From contig NZ_CP139970.1 in the NCBI RefSeq assembly GCF_034424545.1, positions 744,001 through 808,000 on the forward strand: DNA of 64,000 nt, given 5' to 3'. The notes beneath the pieces are model-generated. The model did no database searches. It was not told the origin of the DNA and saw nothing but the letters and a program-made list of their open reading frames with translations. The translations under genes were made by a program, and so were the position numbers. Positions 36,054 through 45,789 of this stretch are shown one piece after another; the first letter of the stretch is position 1; every line of letters starts with the position of its first letter. Origin of the DNA: Trinickia caryophylli (lineage in GTDB: Bacteria; Pseudomonadota; Gammaproteobacteria; Burkholderiales; Burkholderiaceae).

Positions 36054-38102
36054 ATGGTCCAGCCAACCCCTTGCCGCGCGTGCGTGTCCCGCCTTATTCG
36101 CTGTGTCGTTGCCGTTGTGTCGTTCGCGGTCGGAGCGCATGCGGGCTGGGCTGCCGCCGCCGACGGTGGCGACGTTCCTCAAGCTTCGAACCTGTCGACG
36201 TCCGCACTTGCCTCGATGCCGCTCGAATCGCTCATGCAGGTCAAGTTCGTCACGACTGCGTCGCTTTTCAAGCAGCGTGTCGCCGATGCGCCGGCCGCCG
36301 CCGTCGTCCTGACGGCCGACGATATCCGCAACTTCGGCTGGCGCACGCTCGCAGACGCGCTCGCATCGCTGCCCGGGCTTTACACCTCGTATGACCGCAC
36401 CTACACGTACCTCGGCGCACGCGGCTTCCGGCGTCCCGGCGACTACAACAGCCGCTTTTTGCTGCTGATCGACGGTATGCGCGTCAACGACGCCGTCTAC
36501 GACCAGGCCGCCATCGGCACCGACTTTCCGCTCGACCTCGATCTCGTCGAACGCATCGAGTACGTACCTGGTCCCGGCTCGGCCGTCTACGGCTCGAATG
36601 CGCTTTTCGGCGTGATCAACGTCGTGACCAAGAGCGGGCGCGATTTCAACGGCGCCCAGGTCGCGACGTCGGCAGGCAGCTTCGGAGAACGCCGGGCCCG
36701 GGCCACTTATGGCTGGCACGGCGACAACGGGGCCGATCTTGTCTTGTCGGCCACCTCGTACGCCCGTAGCGGGCAGGATCTTTACTACCCGGAATTCGAT
36801 ACGCCCGAACAGAACCACGGCGTCGCAAACGGGCTCGACTACGATCGCGCGCAATACCTGTTCGCGAAGCTCGCCTACCGCGGCCTGACCATCAGCGCGG
36901 GCTACGGCAATCGCACGAAAGGCGCGCCGAACGCACCGTACGATGCCGTCTTCAATGCGCCGTTCAGCACGACCGACACGCACAGCTTCGTCAATGCGAG
37001 CTATCGGCACGCCGTTTCGAGCGAGCTCGAACTGGCCGCGCAGGTCTTCTGGGAGCGCTACGACTATCGCAGCCGCGCGTTCTATGGCGATCCGGCCGCG
37101 CTCAACGTGGACGGCGACAAGGCCATCTGGTACGGCGCCGATCTGCATGCGACGTGGACGGGGCTGCGCGGGCACAAGATCGTCGCGGGCGTCAACGCGA
37201 CTCGCGACGCCAGCCGCACGCAATACAATTACAACGTCGATCCGTACGAGCAGATCCTGGACGACCATCACAGCGCCAATCGCATCGGCATCTACGTCGA
37301 AGACGAAATACAGCTGTCGCGGCGCTTCACGTTCAACGCAGGGTTGCGGCTCGACGACGAAAGCATATCGGGCGTGAATCTGAGCCCCCGGCTCGCCCTC
37401 ATCTACAAGGCGACCGACCGCGATACGGTGAAGCTCGTCTATGGGCAGGCGTACCGCGCGCCGAATGCGTACGAGCTCTACTACACGATCCCGGGCGCCG
37501 ACGGCCAGCAAGGCAACGCTTCGCTCAAGCCCGAGCACATCACGACGGTCGAGCTCATCTACGACCGGCAGCTCGGCGAAGCCGGCCATGCGACCGCATC
37601 GATCTTCCATTACCACGTTCGCAATCTGATTTCCGAAATGCCCAACGCATCGGGTGTCGAGCAGTTTCAGAACGTGAATCGTGCGAACGCGAAAGGCGTC
37701 GAGCTGGCCTACGAGCAGCGCATTGCCGGCGGCGCGACCGTTCGCGCGAGTTACACCTGGCAGATGACGCGGGACGAAGATAGCGGACTCATTCTGCAGG
37801 ACTCCCCTCGCCACCTCGCCAAACTCAATGTCGCCGTGCCGCTCTTCGGCCAGGCCGCGCGCCTCGGTACCGAGTTGCGCTGCGTCTCCTCGCGGCTCGC
37901 TCAGGGCGGCGCCGCGGGTGGCTACTGCCTTGGCAACGTCACGATCGGCACCGCGCGGCTGATTCCTCACGGCGACCTCTCTTTCTCGGTCTATAACGTG
38001 ACCGACAAGCGGTATTCCGATCCGGCCGGCCCCGGTTTCGCGCAAAGCGCGATCGTGCAGCAAAGCCGGACGTTTCTCGCCAAACTCGTCGTGGGATTCT
38101 GA
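36054..38102 (+). CDS. TonB-dependent outer-membrane receptor
   Basis: A 682-residue receptor. The signal peptide is about 1-35 (CVVAVVSFAVGAHAGWAAA). A TonB-box-like N-terminal segment precedes the plug domain (about 60-200, with ERIEYVPGPGSAVYGSNALFGVINVVT), and a beta-barrel ends in LAKLVVGF with the terminal Phe. This resembles the vitamin/siderophore (BtuB/Cir-like) type. Its substrate is not clear. The stop is 10 bp from the YfiR-like gene, then a GGDEF-EAL gene; the three probably form a sensing operon. The start ATG 36054 lacks a strong ribosome-binding site. Confidence 0.85.
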   Translation: MVQPTPCRACVSRLIRCVVAVVSFAVGAHAGWAAAADGGDVPQASNLSTSALASMPLESLMQVKFVTTASLFKQRVADAPAAAVVLTADDIRNFGWRTLADALASLPGLYTSYDRTYTYLGARGFRRPGDYNSRFLLLIDGMRVNDAVYDQAAIGTDFPLDLDLVERIEYVPGPGSAVYGSNALFGVINVVTKSGRDFNGAQVATSAGSFGERRARATYGWHGDNGADLVLSATSYARSGQDLYYPEFDTPEQNHGVANGLDYDRAQYLFAKLAYRGLTISAGYGNRTKGAPNAPYDAVFNAPFSTTDTHSFVNASYRHAVSSELELAAQVFWERYDYRSRAFYGDPAALNVDGDKAIWYGADLHATWTGLRGHKIVAGVNATRDASRTQYNYNVDPYEQILDDHHSANRIGIYVEDEIQLSRRFTFNAGLRLDDESISGVNLSPRLALIYKATDRDTVKLVYGQAYRAPNAYELYYTIPGADGQQGNASLKPEHITTVELIYDRQLGEAGHATASIFHYHVRNLISEMPNASGVEQFQNVNRANAKGVELAYEQRIAGGATVRASYTWQMTRDEDSGLILQDSPRHLAKLNVAVPLFGQAARLGTELRCVSSRLAQGGAAGGYCLGNVTIGTARLIPHGDLSFSVYNVTDKRYSDPAGPGFAQSAIVQQSRTFLAKLVVGF

Positions 38103-38112
38103 CGGGCGCGGC

Positions 38113-38634
38113 ATGAAGAAAATACGATACGCCACCGCCGCACTTCTCGCCCTTGCGTGCTACGCACGCGATACCGTGCATGCGCAGGTCGATTTCTTCT
38201 CGCTCGAGGCGGCCTACATCTACAACTTCACGGCGTTCACCGATTGGCCGGCGCCGCGCCTGCATCCGTCGCAACTCTATGTCTGCGTGAGTCCGGGCCA
38301 CGAGCTCGCGTCGATGCTCGCCAAGCTAGAGGGCCGTACCGTTGCCTCGCGCAGCTGGCACGTCCGCCCGCTATCCGACAATGGCGATGCATCGGTTTGC
38401 GACGTGCTCGTCATCGATGCGGCAACCGCCGCCTCGACGTCCGTCAAGGCCGCGCTCGCATCGGACTGGCCATTGCTCATCGTGCGCACAGCCGATGCCG
38501 CCGAAGGCCCATACGTCATTCTGCTCGTGCTTCAAGGCGACCAGTTGCGCTTCGACATCGACCACAGCGAGGCGAACCGGCGCCATCTGGGGCTCAGTTC
38601 GAAGCTGCTCCGGCTGGCAAGGAAGCTCACATGA
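38113..38634 (+). CDS. YfiR family periplasmic regulator (DUF4154)
   Basis: A 173-residue protein with signal peptide about 1-24 ([17 protein letters not shown]). It has the DUF4154 pattern [15 protein letters not shown] and [15 protein letters not shown], with the C-terminal [16 protein letters not shown]. In Pseudomonas YfiR binds and inhibits the diguanylate cyclase YfiN in the periplasm; the pair of Cys in CVSP and SVCD might be redox-active. It overlaps the next gene by four bases (ATGA), so the two proteins are made together. Confidence 0.85.
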   Translation: MKKIRYATAALLALACYARDTVHAQVDFFSLEAAYIYNFTAFTDWPAPRLHPSQLYVCVSPGHELASMLAKLEGRTVASRSWHVRPLSDNGDASVCDVLVIDAATAASTSVKAALASDWPLLIVRTADAAEGPYVILLVLQGDQLRFDIDHSEANRRHLGLSSKLLRLARKLT

Positions 38635-40556
38635 AGCCCAGAAAGCGCGAAAGCCGGAGCCCCACGCAGGAGATGACGCGGATCAAGATGCTGCGCGTCA
38701 TCGTGGCGCTCATCGTCTCGAGCGTGGTCCTGCTCGGCTATCAGGCCGTCACCCTGCGCACGTCGCTCACCGAAAGCGCCAATGCGCAATCGGAAATGAT
38801 CGCCGACAACTTGGCCGCGTCCGTCCTGTTCAACGACAAGGCGGCCGCCGGCGAGATTCTTCATTCGTTGCGCAAGATTCCATACGTCGAAAGCGTCACC
38901 GTGTACACGAGCGACGGCACACCATTCGCGAGCTACGCAAAGCCCGGCCTCGACGAGTTCGAGCAGGCGGAGGGCACGCCCGACAATGCGCATACGCACG
39001 CGAGCCCATGGTCGCTCAAGGATGTCTTCGTGGTTTCGTCGATCAGCCTCAAGGGCAAGGCGATCGGCGAAGTGGTGCTCGTTGCGCAAACGGATCAGAT
39101 GCTGCTCGAGCTGCTGCATTACACGGGCTTCTTGCTGGCCGCGTCGACGGCGGCCATCTGGGTCGCGTTCGCGGTCACGTCGCGCATGGGCGCGCGCGTC
39201 GCCGAGGCGGAGAAGGAGCTCGAGTACCTCGCCTCCACGGACCCGTTGACCGGGCTGCCGAACCGGCGCGAGTTCTACGACGAACTGCACGAGCGGCTGC
39301 ATCGCGGCGGCCCGAATCCCACGCGCATGGCGCTGATCCTCGTCGATCTCGACAATTTCAAGGCCGTCAACGACACCCTCGGCCATGGCGCGGGCGACGA
39401 ACTGCTCAAGCGTGTGGCCGCCGCCCTGCGGCGATCGGTGCGCGCCACCGACATCGTGAGCCGCATCGGCGGCGACGAGTTCGCCGTGCTCCTCGAGATT
39501 GCCGAGGACAAGGCGGAAGGCCACGCGGCGGCCACGCGCATCGCCCATGCGCTCGCACGTCCGTTCACCGTCGAGCGCACGAGCGTCACCGCAACGGCGA
39601 GCGTTGGCGTCAGTATCTATCCCGACGACGCAAGGGAAGCGGCCGCACTCGTGAGCAGCGCCGACATCGCGCTTTACGCGGCCAAGAGCAAGGGCAAGAA
39701 CAACGCTGTCGAGTTCCACCCGCGTATGACGGTAGAAGCACGCAGGCGCGCGCGGCTCGAGGCGGAGCTGCGCAAGGCGATCGAGTCGGACGCGCTTTCG
39801 CTCGTCTATCAGCCGCAGTTCGATTGCCGCACCGGCGCCCTGATCGGGGCCGAAGCGCTGGTTCGCTGGGTTCATCCGTCCGATGGCGCCGTATCGCCGG
39901 CCGAGTTCATCCCGATCGCCGAAGACAGCGGGCTCATCGTCGCGCTCGGGCGGTGGGTACTGCGTCAGGCCTGTGCCGACGCTGCACGCTGGAATGCGCG
40001 CTCGCCAACGGGCGTGCATGTAGCCGTCAATGTTTCCGCCGGGCAGTTGCGGCAGGAGAAATTCAACGAGGACGTGAGGACCGTGCTCGACGAAAGCGGC
40101 CTGCCGTCGCATCTGCTCGAACTCGAGCTGACCGAAAGCCAGATCATGGCCAACATGGATGTGGGCGTCGAAGCGATGCAGCGGCTACGCGCGTTCGGCG
40201 TGCGCCTTTCGCTCGACGATTTCGGCACTGGCTACTCGTCGCTGTCGTACCTTCAGTCGTTCCCGGTCAACTGCCTCAAGATCGATCGCAGCTTCATCCA
40301 TCCGCTCCCCGACTCGGGCCAGCCGATCGTAACGGCCATCATCTCGATGGCGCACAGCTTCGGCATCGCCGTAGTCGCCGAGGGCGTCGAGGAGCCCGAC
40401 CAGCTCGCATGGCTCGCCGAAGCCGGATGCGACATCGTACAAGGCTTTCTGACCGGACGGCCGATGTCGTTCGAGCACCTGACGGCACTGCTCGCGCAGC
40501 AACGCGCCGCGGCTGAACCCCGCCTCGCCGTCGCGCCGCGGCTCGCCACGGACTGA
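38631..40556 (+). CDS. CHASE8-type diguanylate cyclase/phosphodiesterase (GGDEF-EAL)
   Basis: A 641-residue inner-membrane signalling protein. N-terminal helix (about 20-45), periplasmic CHASE8-like sensor ([19 protein letters not shown]), second helix, GGDEF domain with intact RIGGDEF at 278-284, and EAL domain with intact EAL at 408-410 and DDFGTGYSS. Both motifs for making and degrading c-di-GMP look complete, so either activity is possible. The overlap with the YfiR gene and the sensor type suggest regulation by YfiR, as for YfiN in Pseudomonas, with the upstream TonB receptor as a possible input. Confidence 0.88.
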   Translation: MKPRKRESRSPTQEMTRIKMLRVIVALIVSSVVLLGYQAVTLRTSLTESANAQSEMIADNLAASVLFNDKAAAGEILHSLRKIPYVESVTVYTSDGTPFASYAKPGLDEFEQAEGTPDNAHTHASPWSLKDVFVVSSISLKGKAIGEVVLVAQTDQMLLELLHYTGFLLAASTAAIWVAFAVTSRMGARVAEAEKELEYLASTDPLTGLPNRREFYDELHERLHRGGPNPTRMALILVDLDNFKAVNDTLGHGAGDELLKRVAAALRRSVRATDIVSRIGGDEFAVLLEIAEDKAEGHAAATRIAHALARPFTVERTSVTATASVGVSIYPDDAREAAALVSSADIALYAAKSKGKNNAVEFHPRMTVEARRRARLEAELRKAIESDALSLVYQPQFDCRTGALIGAEALVRWVHPSDGAVSPAEFIPIAEDSGLIVALGRWVLRQACADAARWNARSPTGVHVAVNVSAGQLRQEKFNEDVRTVLDESGLPSHLLELELTESQIMANMDVGVEAMQRLRAFGVRLSLDDFGTGYSSLSYLQSFPVNCLKIDRSFIHPLPDSGQPIVTAIISMAHSFGIAVVAEGVEEPDQLAWLAEAGCDIVQGFLTGRPMSFEHLTALLAQQRAAAEPRLAVAPRLATD

Positions 40557-40685
40557 ACATCGGGCCTCCGATCCGGCGGTTTCGCGAAGCCGACCGTCAA
40601 ATCGCCGATAATGCGGCATTCGGCGCAGCATCGGCTGCACCGCCTGACTGTTATTTGACGGCTACTTTTCAGACGGTCGACCTTC

Positions 40686-42509
40686 ATGGAAGAACTGCTT
40701 GCTCATTACGAGCGCGAGCTCGCGCTGCTTCGCCGCTCGATGCAATCGTTCGCGGCCCGCTATCCGAAAATCGCTGCCCGGCTCGCAATCTCGGGCGAGC
40801 ATTCGGAGGACCCCCACGTCGAGCGCATGCTCCAGTCGTTCGCGCTGCTGGCCGCGCGAATCGACACGAAGCTCGAGGACGACTACCCGGAGCTCACCGA
40901 GGCGCTCGTCGACATTCTCTACCCCCAATATCTGCGCGCGTTTCCGGCAAGCGCGATCGCTCAGTTCAAGACGGACGCGTTTCACGACAAGCTGACCGCA
41001 CCGGCCACGGTCGAGCGCGGCACGGCCCTCATGGCGAAAGCGGCCGACTGCCGCTTCCGCACCGTCTACGACGTCGTGCTCGCGCCGGTCCATCTCGCGC
41101 ATGCCGGCTATCGGCCAACGCCGTCGGCACCGCCCGGCATCACGCTGCCGGCCGAGACGACCGCCGCGATCTCGATCGGCTTTGCGTCGATCGGTCAGGC
41201 CAGCCGGCTCGACAAAGTGGCGCCAGGCGTCATGCGCGTGCATTTGAGCGGGCCGCGAGAGGTCGTCGCCGCGCTTTCGGATGTCGTGCGGCTCAAGGCC
41301 GCGGCAGCCTACGTGGAAGCGGACGGCTCGGGCCGTTGGACGCCGCTTGCAAAGATACCGGTCTCGTCCGTTGGCTTCGGCGAAAACGAATCGATGGCCG
41401 GCCGCCTGGGCGATGCCCCGCCGGCCTTCCGCTCGTTGATGGAATACTTCGCGTTTCCCGAGAAATTCGATTTCCTCGATATCGACATGGCCGCGCTGCT
41501 CGCCGCGGCGGGTCCCTGCCAGAGCGTAACGCTCCATCTGGCCATCGCCGAGCTGCATCCCGATTCGCGCGCGGCCCAGCGCATCGCGAAGCTCGATGCC
41601 GGCACCTTCAAGCTCTTCGCCACGCCCGTCGTCAATCTGTTCGAGCGCGACACCACGCCGATCAAGATCGCGCCGGATACGAAGCATTATTCGCTGTTCG
41701 CGAACGTCGACGACATGTCGGTCTGCGAAGTCTTCTCGATCGACGCGGTGTACACGAACGACCCGGCCCCCGCGCGCAACGTGACGATTGCGCCGATGCA
41801 TTCGCTGCGCCACGGAAGCACCGCGGCGCTCGACGGCCCGTACTGGACAGCCGTTGTCGACCGCTGGAGCGCGGACCCGCAACGCCGTACGCGCCCGGAA
41901 CTCGTCTTCGTCGGGCTCGACGGCGCGCCCATCGTGCCGCCCTTCGGCCAGGTCGCAGTCGACATGACCTGCACGAACGGCGAGTTGCCCGCCTCGTTGC
42001 CGATCGGTCTGCCCGGCGGCGACCTCGAAAGCGAGACGAGCGAGCTGGCACGCGATGTGGCGCTGCTCACGCGCCCCACGCAGCCGTTGCGTCTGCCTCG
42101 CGGCAACGGTGCGCTATGGCGCCTGATCGCGCAGATGACCCCGCACTCGCTCGATCTCGATGCGGCCGGACTGGAAGCGCTCAAGGAATTGCTGCGCGAA
42201 TTCGCTGCGCTTTCGCCGTCCCGCTCGCCGCAGATCGAGGGCATCGTCTCGCTCGCCGCGCGCGCAACGATGCAGTGGCTCACGATGGAGCCGTCGCCCG
42301 CGTTCGCGCGCGGACTCGAGATTCGCGTGACCGTCGACGAGCACGCGTTCGCCGCGAGCAGCCTCTACACGTTCGCGGGCATCATGGATCGTTTCTTCGC
42401 GCCCTATGCACCGGCCAACAGCTTCGTGCAGATCGTGCTCGTTTCGAAGAACTACGGAAACGAGATCGTGCGCTGCGCGCCGCGCCCGGGCGACAGGCCA
42501 CTCATCTGA
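40686..42509 (+). CDS. tssF: Type VI secretion baseplate protein TssF (orphan)
   Basis: A 607-residue protein with the TssF/VasA layout. The opening MEELLAHYERELALLR is followed by RYPKIAARLAISG and DPHVERMLQSFALLAARI, and the end matches with CAPRPGDRPLI. TssF helps build the T6SS baseplate with TssG, TssE and TssK. None of these neighbours is present in this window. The gene is flanked by a c-di-GMP gene and a convergent sugar transporter. So it is either a dispersed spare copy or part of a vgrG-type satellite whose partners are absent. Confidence 0.88.
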   Translation: MEELLAHYERELALLRRSMQSFAARYPKIAARLAISGEHSEDPHVERMLQSFALLAARIDTKLEDDYPELTEALVDILYPQYLRAFPASAIAQFKTDAFHDKLTAPATVERGTALMAKAADCRFRTVYDVVLAPVHLAHAGYRPTPSAPPGITLPAETTAAISIGFASIGQASRLDKVAPGVMRVHLSGPREVVAALSDVVRLKAAAAYVEADGSGRWTPLAKIPVSSVGFGENESMAGRLGDAPPAFRSLMEYFAFPEKFDFLDIDMAALLAAAGPCQSVTLHLAIAELHPDSRAAQRIAKLDAGTFKLFATPVVNLFERDTTPIKIAPDTKHYSLFANVDDMSVCEVFSIDAVYTNDPAPARNVTIAPMHSLRHGSTAALDGPYWTAVVDRWSADPQRRTRPELVFVGLDGAPIVPPFGQVAVDMTCTNGELPASLPIGLPGGDLESETSELARDVALLTRPTQPLRLPRGNGALWRLIAQMTPHSLDLDAAGLEALKELLREFAALSPSRSPQIEGIVSLAARATMQWLTMEPSPAFARGLEIRVTVDEHAFAASSLYTFAGIMDRFFAPYAPANSFVQIVLVSKNYGNEIVRCAPRPGDRPLI

Positions 42510-42513
42510 GGAC

Positions 42514-42534
42514 GCGGCACGCGAGCGGTGCCGC
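42514..42534. terminator. Hairpin between convergent tssF and ABC permease
   Basis: GCGGCAC (42514-42520) and GTGCCGC (42528-42534) make a 7-bp stem with a 7-base loop between two converging stops. No T-run. Confidence 0.4.
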
Positions 42535-42547
42535 GGCCGAGCGCCGC

Positions 42548-43399
42548 CTAGCCTTTGGTCGCGCCGAACGTGAGGCCCGCCACGAAGTGCCGCTGCATCG
42601 CGAAGAACATCAGCACCGACGGCAGCGCAGCCAGGACCGAGCCGGCCGAGACGAGGTTCCAGGCCGTCGTCCATTGCCCCTTGAGTGCCGCCACGCCCAC
42701 GGTGATCGGCGCGGCATCGTCGCCCTGCGTCAGGCACAGCGCCCAGAAGTAGTCGTTCCAGACGAACGTGAAAACGAGAATCGCGAGCGCGGCCAGCGCC
42801 GGTCGAATGAGCGGCAGCACGACGCGGTAGAACACCGCCCACTCGCCCGCCCCCTCCACGCGCGCGGCCTCGATCAGCTCGAACGGCAGCTGCTTGATGA
42901 AGTTGCGCAAAAACAGCGTGCAAAAGCCGGTTTGAAACGCGATGTGAAAGAGCGCGAGCCCTTCCACGGTGTTGTAGAGGCCGAGCCGCAGCGTCAGGTC
43001 GCGCACCGGAATCATCAGCACCTGAACGGGCACGAAGTTGCCGGCCACGAACGTGGCGAACAACAGCGCATTGCCGCGAAAGCGATACGTGGCTAGCGCG
43101 AAGCCCGCCATCGATGCGAGCGCGATCGAGCCCGCCACGGTCGGCAGCGTGATCAGCATACTGTTCCAGAAGTAGTGCAGCATCGGCGAGGTCGTCAATG
43201 CCTCGCGGTAGTTGGCAACCAAGGTCAGGTGCTTCGGCCACCCCCAATAATTGCCTTCGCTGAGTTCCTCCGAGGAGCGCATCGACGTAACGAGCACGGC
43301 GATCATCGGCAGTAACCAGATCAACAGCGCGATGGGCACCGAAAACTTGTAAAAGCGCCTCGGAAAAGGCTTCCATTTGTCGATCGGCAGCGGGTACAT
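42548..43399 (-). CDS. Sugar ABC transporter permease, MalG type
   Basis: A 283-residue inner-membrane permease with six helices. It has the MalG-like EAA loop EAARVEGAGEWAVFYRVVLP that docks with the ATPase. It is the last gene of the ATPase, beta-galactosidase, binding protein, MalF, MalG operon. Start ATG 43399 begins MYPLPIDKW; a longer frame exists but overlaps the upstream gene. Confidence 0.9.
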   Translation of the reverse strand: MYPLPIDKWKPFPRRFYKFSVPIALLIWLLPMIAVLVTSMRSSEELSEGNYWGWPKHLTLVANYREALTTSPMLHYFWNSMLITLPTVAGSIALASMAGFALATYRFRGNALLFATFVAGNFVPVQVLMIPVRDLTLRLGLYNTVEGLALFHIAFQTGFCTLFLRNFIKQLPFELIEAARVEGAGEWAVFYRVVLPLIRPALAALAILVFTFVWNDYFWALCLTQGDDAAPITVGVAALKGQWTTAWNLVSAGSVLAALPSVLMFFAMQRHFVAGLTFGATKG

Positions 43400-43407
43400 G
43401 GGCTCTC

Positions 43408-44400
43408 CTACTGCTCGGCACGCAGCGTGCGCCGCAGCTGATAGACGATATAGACGAGCATGATCGCGAACAGCACGACGGCAATCGATGCCGAATAGCC
43501 GAGGCGGTAATACTTGATCGCCTGGTCGTACATGTAATAGGCGAGCACGGTGGAACTTTCGAACGGCCCGCCACCCGTCATCACCGCGATGAGATCGAAA
43601 CTGCGCAGCGCGCCGATCACCGTGACGACCACCGCCATGAATGTCGTGGGCCGTAACTGCGGCAGGACCACGTGCCACAGCAGCGACCAGCCGCGTGCGC
43701 CTTCCATGCGCGCCGCCTCGATCTGCTCGCCGTTGAGCGTGGTCAGTCCCGTGAGATAAAGGATCATGCAGTAGGCGGTTTGCGCCCAGAGTGCCGCGGC
43801 AATGATGCCGAACGTCGCGTAGCGCGCGTCGCCGAGTACCGGTATGCCATGGCCGATCAGCAGCGCCAGCAGCCCGAACGTCGGATCGTAGAACCACGAG
43901 AAAACGAGGCCGACAACCACGCCCGACAGCACGAACGGCGCGAAGAACAACGACTTCACGATCCGCATGCCGGCCACGGCCTGATTCAGGTAGAGCGCGA
44001 CGGCCAGCCCCGCCGGCGGCGCGAGCAGAAAGAGCGCGAGCCAGATGACGTTATTTTGCAGCGCCGTATAGAACGTCGGCGCATGCACGAGCTCGATGTA
44101 GTTCGCCAGGCCGACGAAACGTTTCTCGCCCATGCCATCCCACTCGTACAAGCTCAACGCGATCGTGGAAAGAATGGGCCAGATCACGTAGATCGCGACC
44201 ATCGCGCAGGCCGGCGCGAGAAAAAGGAGCGCCGCGCGCCGCTGCCGCCGCGCCGTGGGCGACAAGCGGCGCACAGGCTTCGGCGCGCCGCCGCGCATCG
44301 GCGGCGGCGGGGCGTGCCGCGGTTCGGGCACCGGCGCGTCGCCCGGCGCGGCGCGCAGATTCGGAGGCGTGGCGGACTGCGGCACGGCGAACTCTCCCAC
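43408..44400 (-). CDS. Sugar ABC transporter permease, MalF type
   Basis: A 330-residue permease. The N-terminal 55 residues are Pro/Arg-rich and cytoplasmic, followed by six helices. It has the EAA motif EAARMEGARGWSLLWHVVLP. The gap to the following permease gene is eight bases. It should pair with MalG and the MalK-like ATPase to import a sugar or oligosaccharide, likely a galactoside judging by the operon's GH42 enzyme. Confidence 0.9.
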   Translation of the reverse strand: MGEFAVPQSATPPNLRAAPGDAPVPEPRHAPPPPMRGGAPKPVRRLSPTARRQRRAALLFLAPACAMVAIYVIWPILSTIALSLYEWDGMGEKRFVGLANYIELVHAPTFYTALQNNVIWLALFLLAPPAGLAVALYLNQAVAGMRIVKSLFFAPFVLSGVVVGLVFSWFYDPTFGLLALLIGHGIPVLGDARYATFGIIAAALWAQTAYCMILYLTGLTTLNGEQIEAARMEGARGWSLLWHVVLPQLRPTTFMAVVVTVIGALRSFDLIAVMTGGGPFESSTVLAYYMYDQAIKYYRLGYSASIAVVLFAIMLVYIVYQLRRTLRAEQ

Positions 44401-44414
44401 TGTCTCGTTGGGGC

Positions 44415-45677
44415 TTACTTCTTGTAGATTCGCTTGCGCGTCTGCTCGAGCTGCGCGAGGATCTCGTCGAGCTTGGCCGGCTCCGCCATGAAGCGTTGCA
44501 TACCCTTCATGCCTTCGTCGGCCATCTCCTTCGTCATGTCGCGATCATAGAACTGCGCGATCCCGCCTTTCGTGTTCGAGAGGATCTGAAAACCGATCTT
44601 CGACACCGGATCTTCCGGCTCGGGCGATTTGCTGTTCGCCGAGAGCGAGCCGAGCCCCGCCGCGAGCTTCGCACCGATCGCCGGCGTCTCGGCGAAAGCC
44701 AGGAACGCCCGTGCCTCGGCCTTGTTCTTCGCGCGCGCCGGAATGTTCAGCGTCTCGACCGGGCCATCCTCCGCCGTCGGCACGTTGGCATCGATGATGG
44801 GAAAGCGGAAATAGCCCATCTCCGGCTTCACGTTCGGCGGAAATCCCGCGGCGATGAACGTGCCCATCAGCATCATCGCGGCCTTGCCCTGGAAGAGGAA
44901 CGGCTGCGCGGCATCGAGATCGTACGAAAGCGCGTTGTCGACGAAGACGTGCTCGTCGATCAATTGTTTCCACGTCGTGTAGACCTTCTTCACGCGCGCA
45001 TCCGTGTAGGGCACCTCGCCCGCCATCAATTGCTGATGGAACGCGTTGCCGTTCAGGCGCAAGTCGAGATAATCGAACCAGCCCGCCAGCGTCCAGGCAT
45101 CGCGTCCGCCCACGGCAACCGGCGCAATGCCCGCGGCCTTCAGCTTGCGGCAAGCCTCGAGAAACTCGGGCCACGTTTTCGGCTCGGATGCGATGCCCGC
45201 CTTCTGGAACAGATCCTTGCGGTAGAACATGCCCCACGAGTAGTAAACGGTCGGCGCGGCATATTGCTTGCCCTGGTATGACGAGGCCTCCTTCGTCGAC
45301 GCATACATCTCGTTCCAGCCGTTCTTCTGCCAATCGGCGCTCAAGTCTTCGAAGAGCCCGCGCTTCGCGTAGTAGGCCATGCGCTCGCCATCGTGCCAGT
45401 TGACGATGTCGGGTGCGACCGTGGTCAACCAGTTCGGCAATTGCACCTTGTAGGCCTCTTCGTCGACGAACGATACCTTCACGTCGATATCGGGGTGCGC
45501 CTTCTTGAATTCGTCGAACGTCGACTGCCAGACCGCGCGCTGGCTCCCGCCCTTGTAGGCGATGTTGACGTTCAGCGTGCCGGCGCGCGCCTCGTCGGCA
45601 TGCCAGGTTCCAAGTACGGCCGCCGTCAGAAGAACGGCGGCCATGCCGATGCGAATACGGATCGCGGGTTGCTTCAT
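44415..45677 (-). CDS. Sugar ABC transporter substrate-binding protein
   Basis: A 420-residue periplasmic binding protein with a signal peptide ending about residue 32 (LGTWHADEARA|GTLN). Family 1 solute-binding features include ADIDVKVSFVDEEAYK-like (here PDIDVKVSFVDEEAYK), NWHDGERMAYYAKRG and YYSWGMFYRKDLF. It delivers the sugar to the two permeases encoded downstream. Downstream of the GH42 gene by about 110 bp. Substrate inferred as galactose-containing, not shown. Confidence 0.9.
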   Translation of the reverse strand: MKQPAIRIRIGMAAVLLTAAVLGTWHADEARAGTLNVNIAYKGGSQRAVWQSTFDEFKKAHPDIDVKVSFVDEEAYKVQLPNWLTTVAPDIVNWHDGERMAYYAKRGLFEDLSADWQKNGWNEMYASTKEASSYQGKQYAAPTVYYSWGMFYRKDLFQKAGIASEPKTWPEFLEACRKLKAAGIAPVAVGGRDAWTLAGWFDYLDLRLNGNAFHQQLMAGEVPYTDARVKKVYTTWKQLIDEHVFVDNALSYDLDAAQPFLFQGKAAMMLMGTFIAAGFPPNVKPEMGYFRFPIIDANVPTAEDGPVETLNIPARAKNKAEARAFLAFAETPAIGAKLAAGLGSLSANSKSPEPEDPVSKIGFQILSNTKGGIAQFYDRDMTKEMADEGMKGMQRFMAEPAKLDEILAQLEQTRKRIYKK

Positions 45678-45789
45678 GCCTGTCTCCTTGTCTGCCTGAT
45701 GTTATGGTCCGTCGTCACTGCCTTGCACTGCAAGCCGGCGGCGTTGGCGCGCCGGCACCTGTCAAGCCGGGCGAGTCAAGCGCTGCGAG

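Noticed and set aside
40686..42509. A full T6SS cluster around tssF
   Set aside because: No other tss gene is present within the window on either side.
40655..43096. 813-residue frame overlapping tssF and the permease
   Set aside because: Arg-rich shadow frame; TssF in the other frame is clear.
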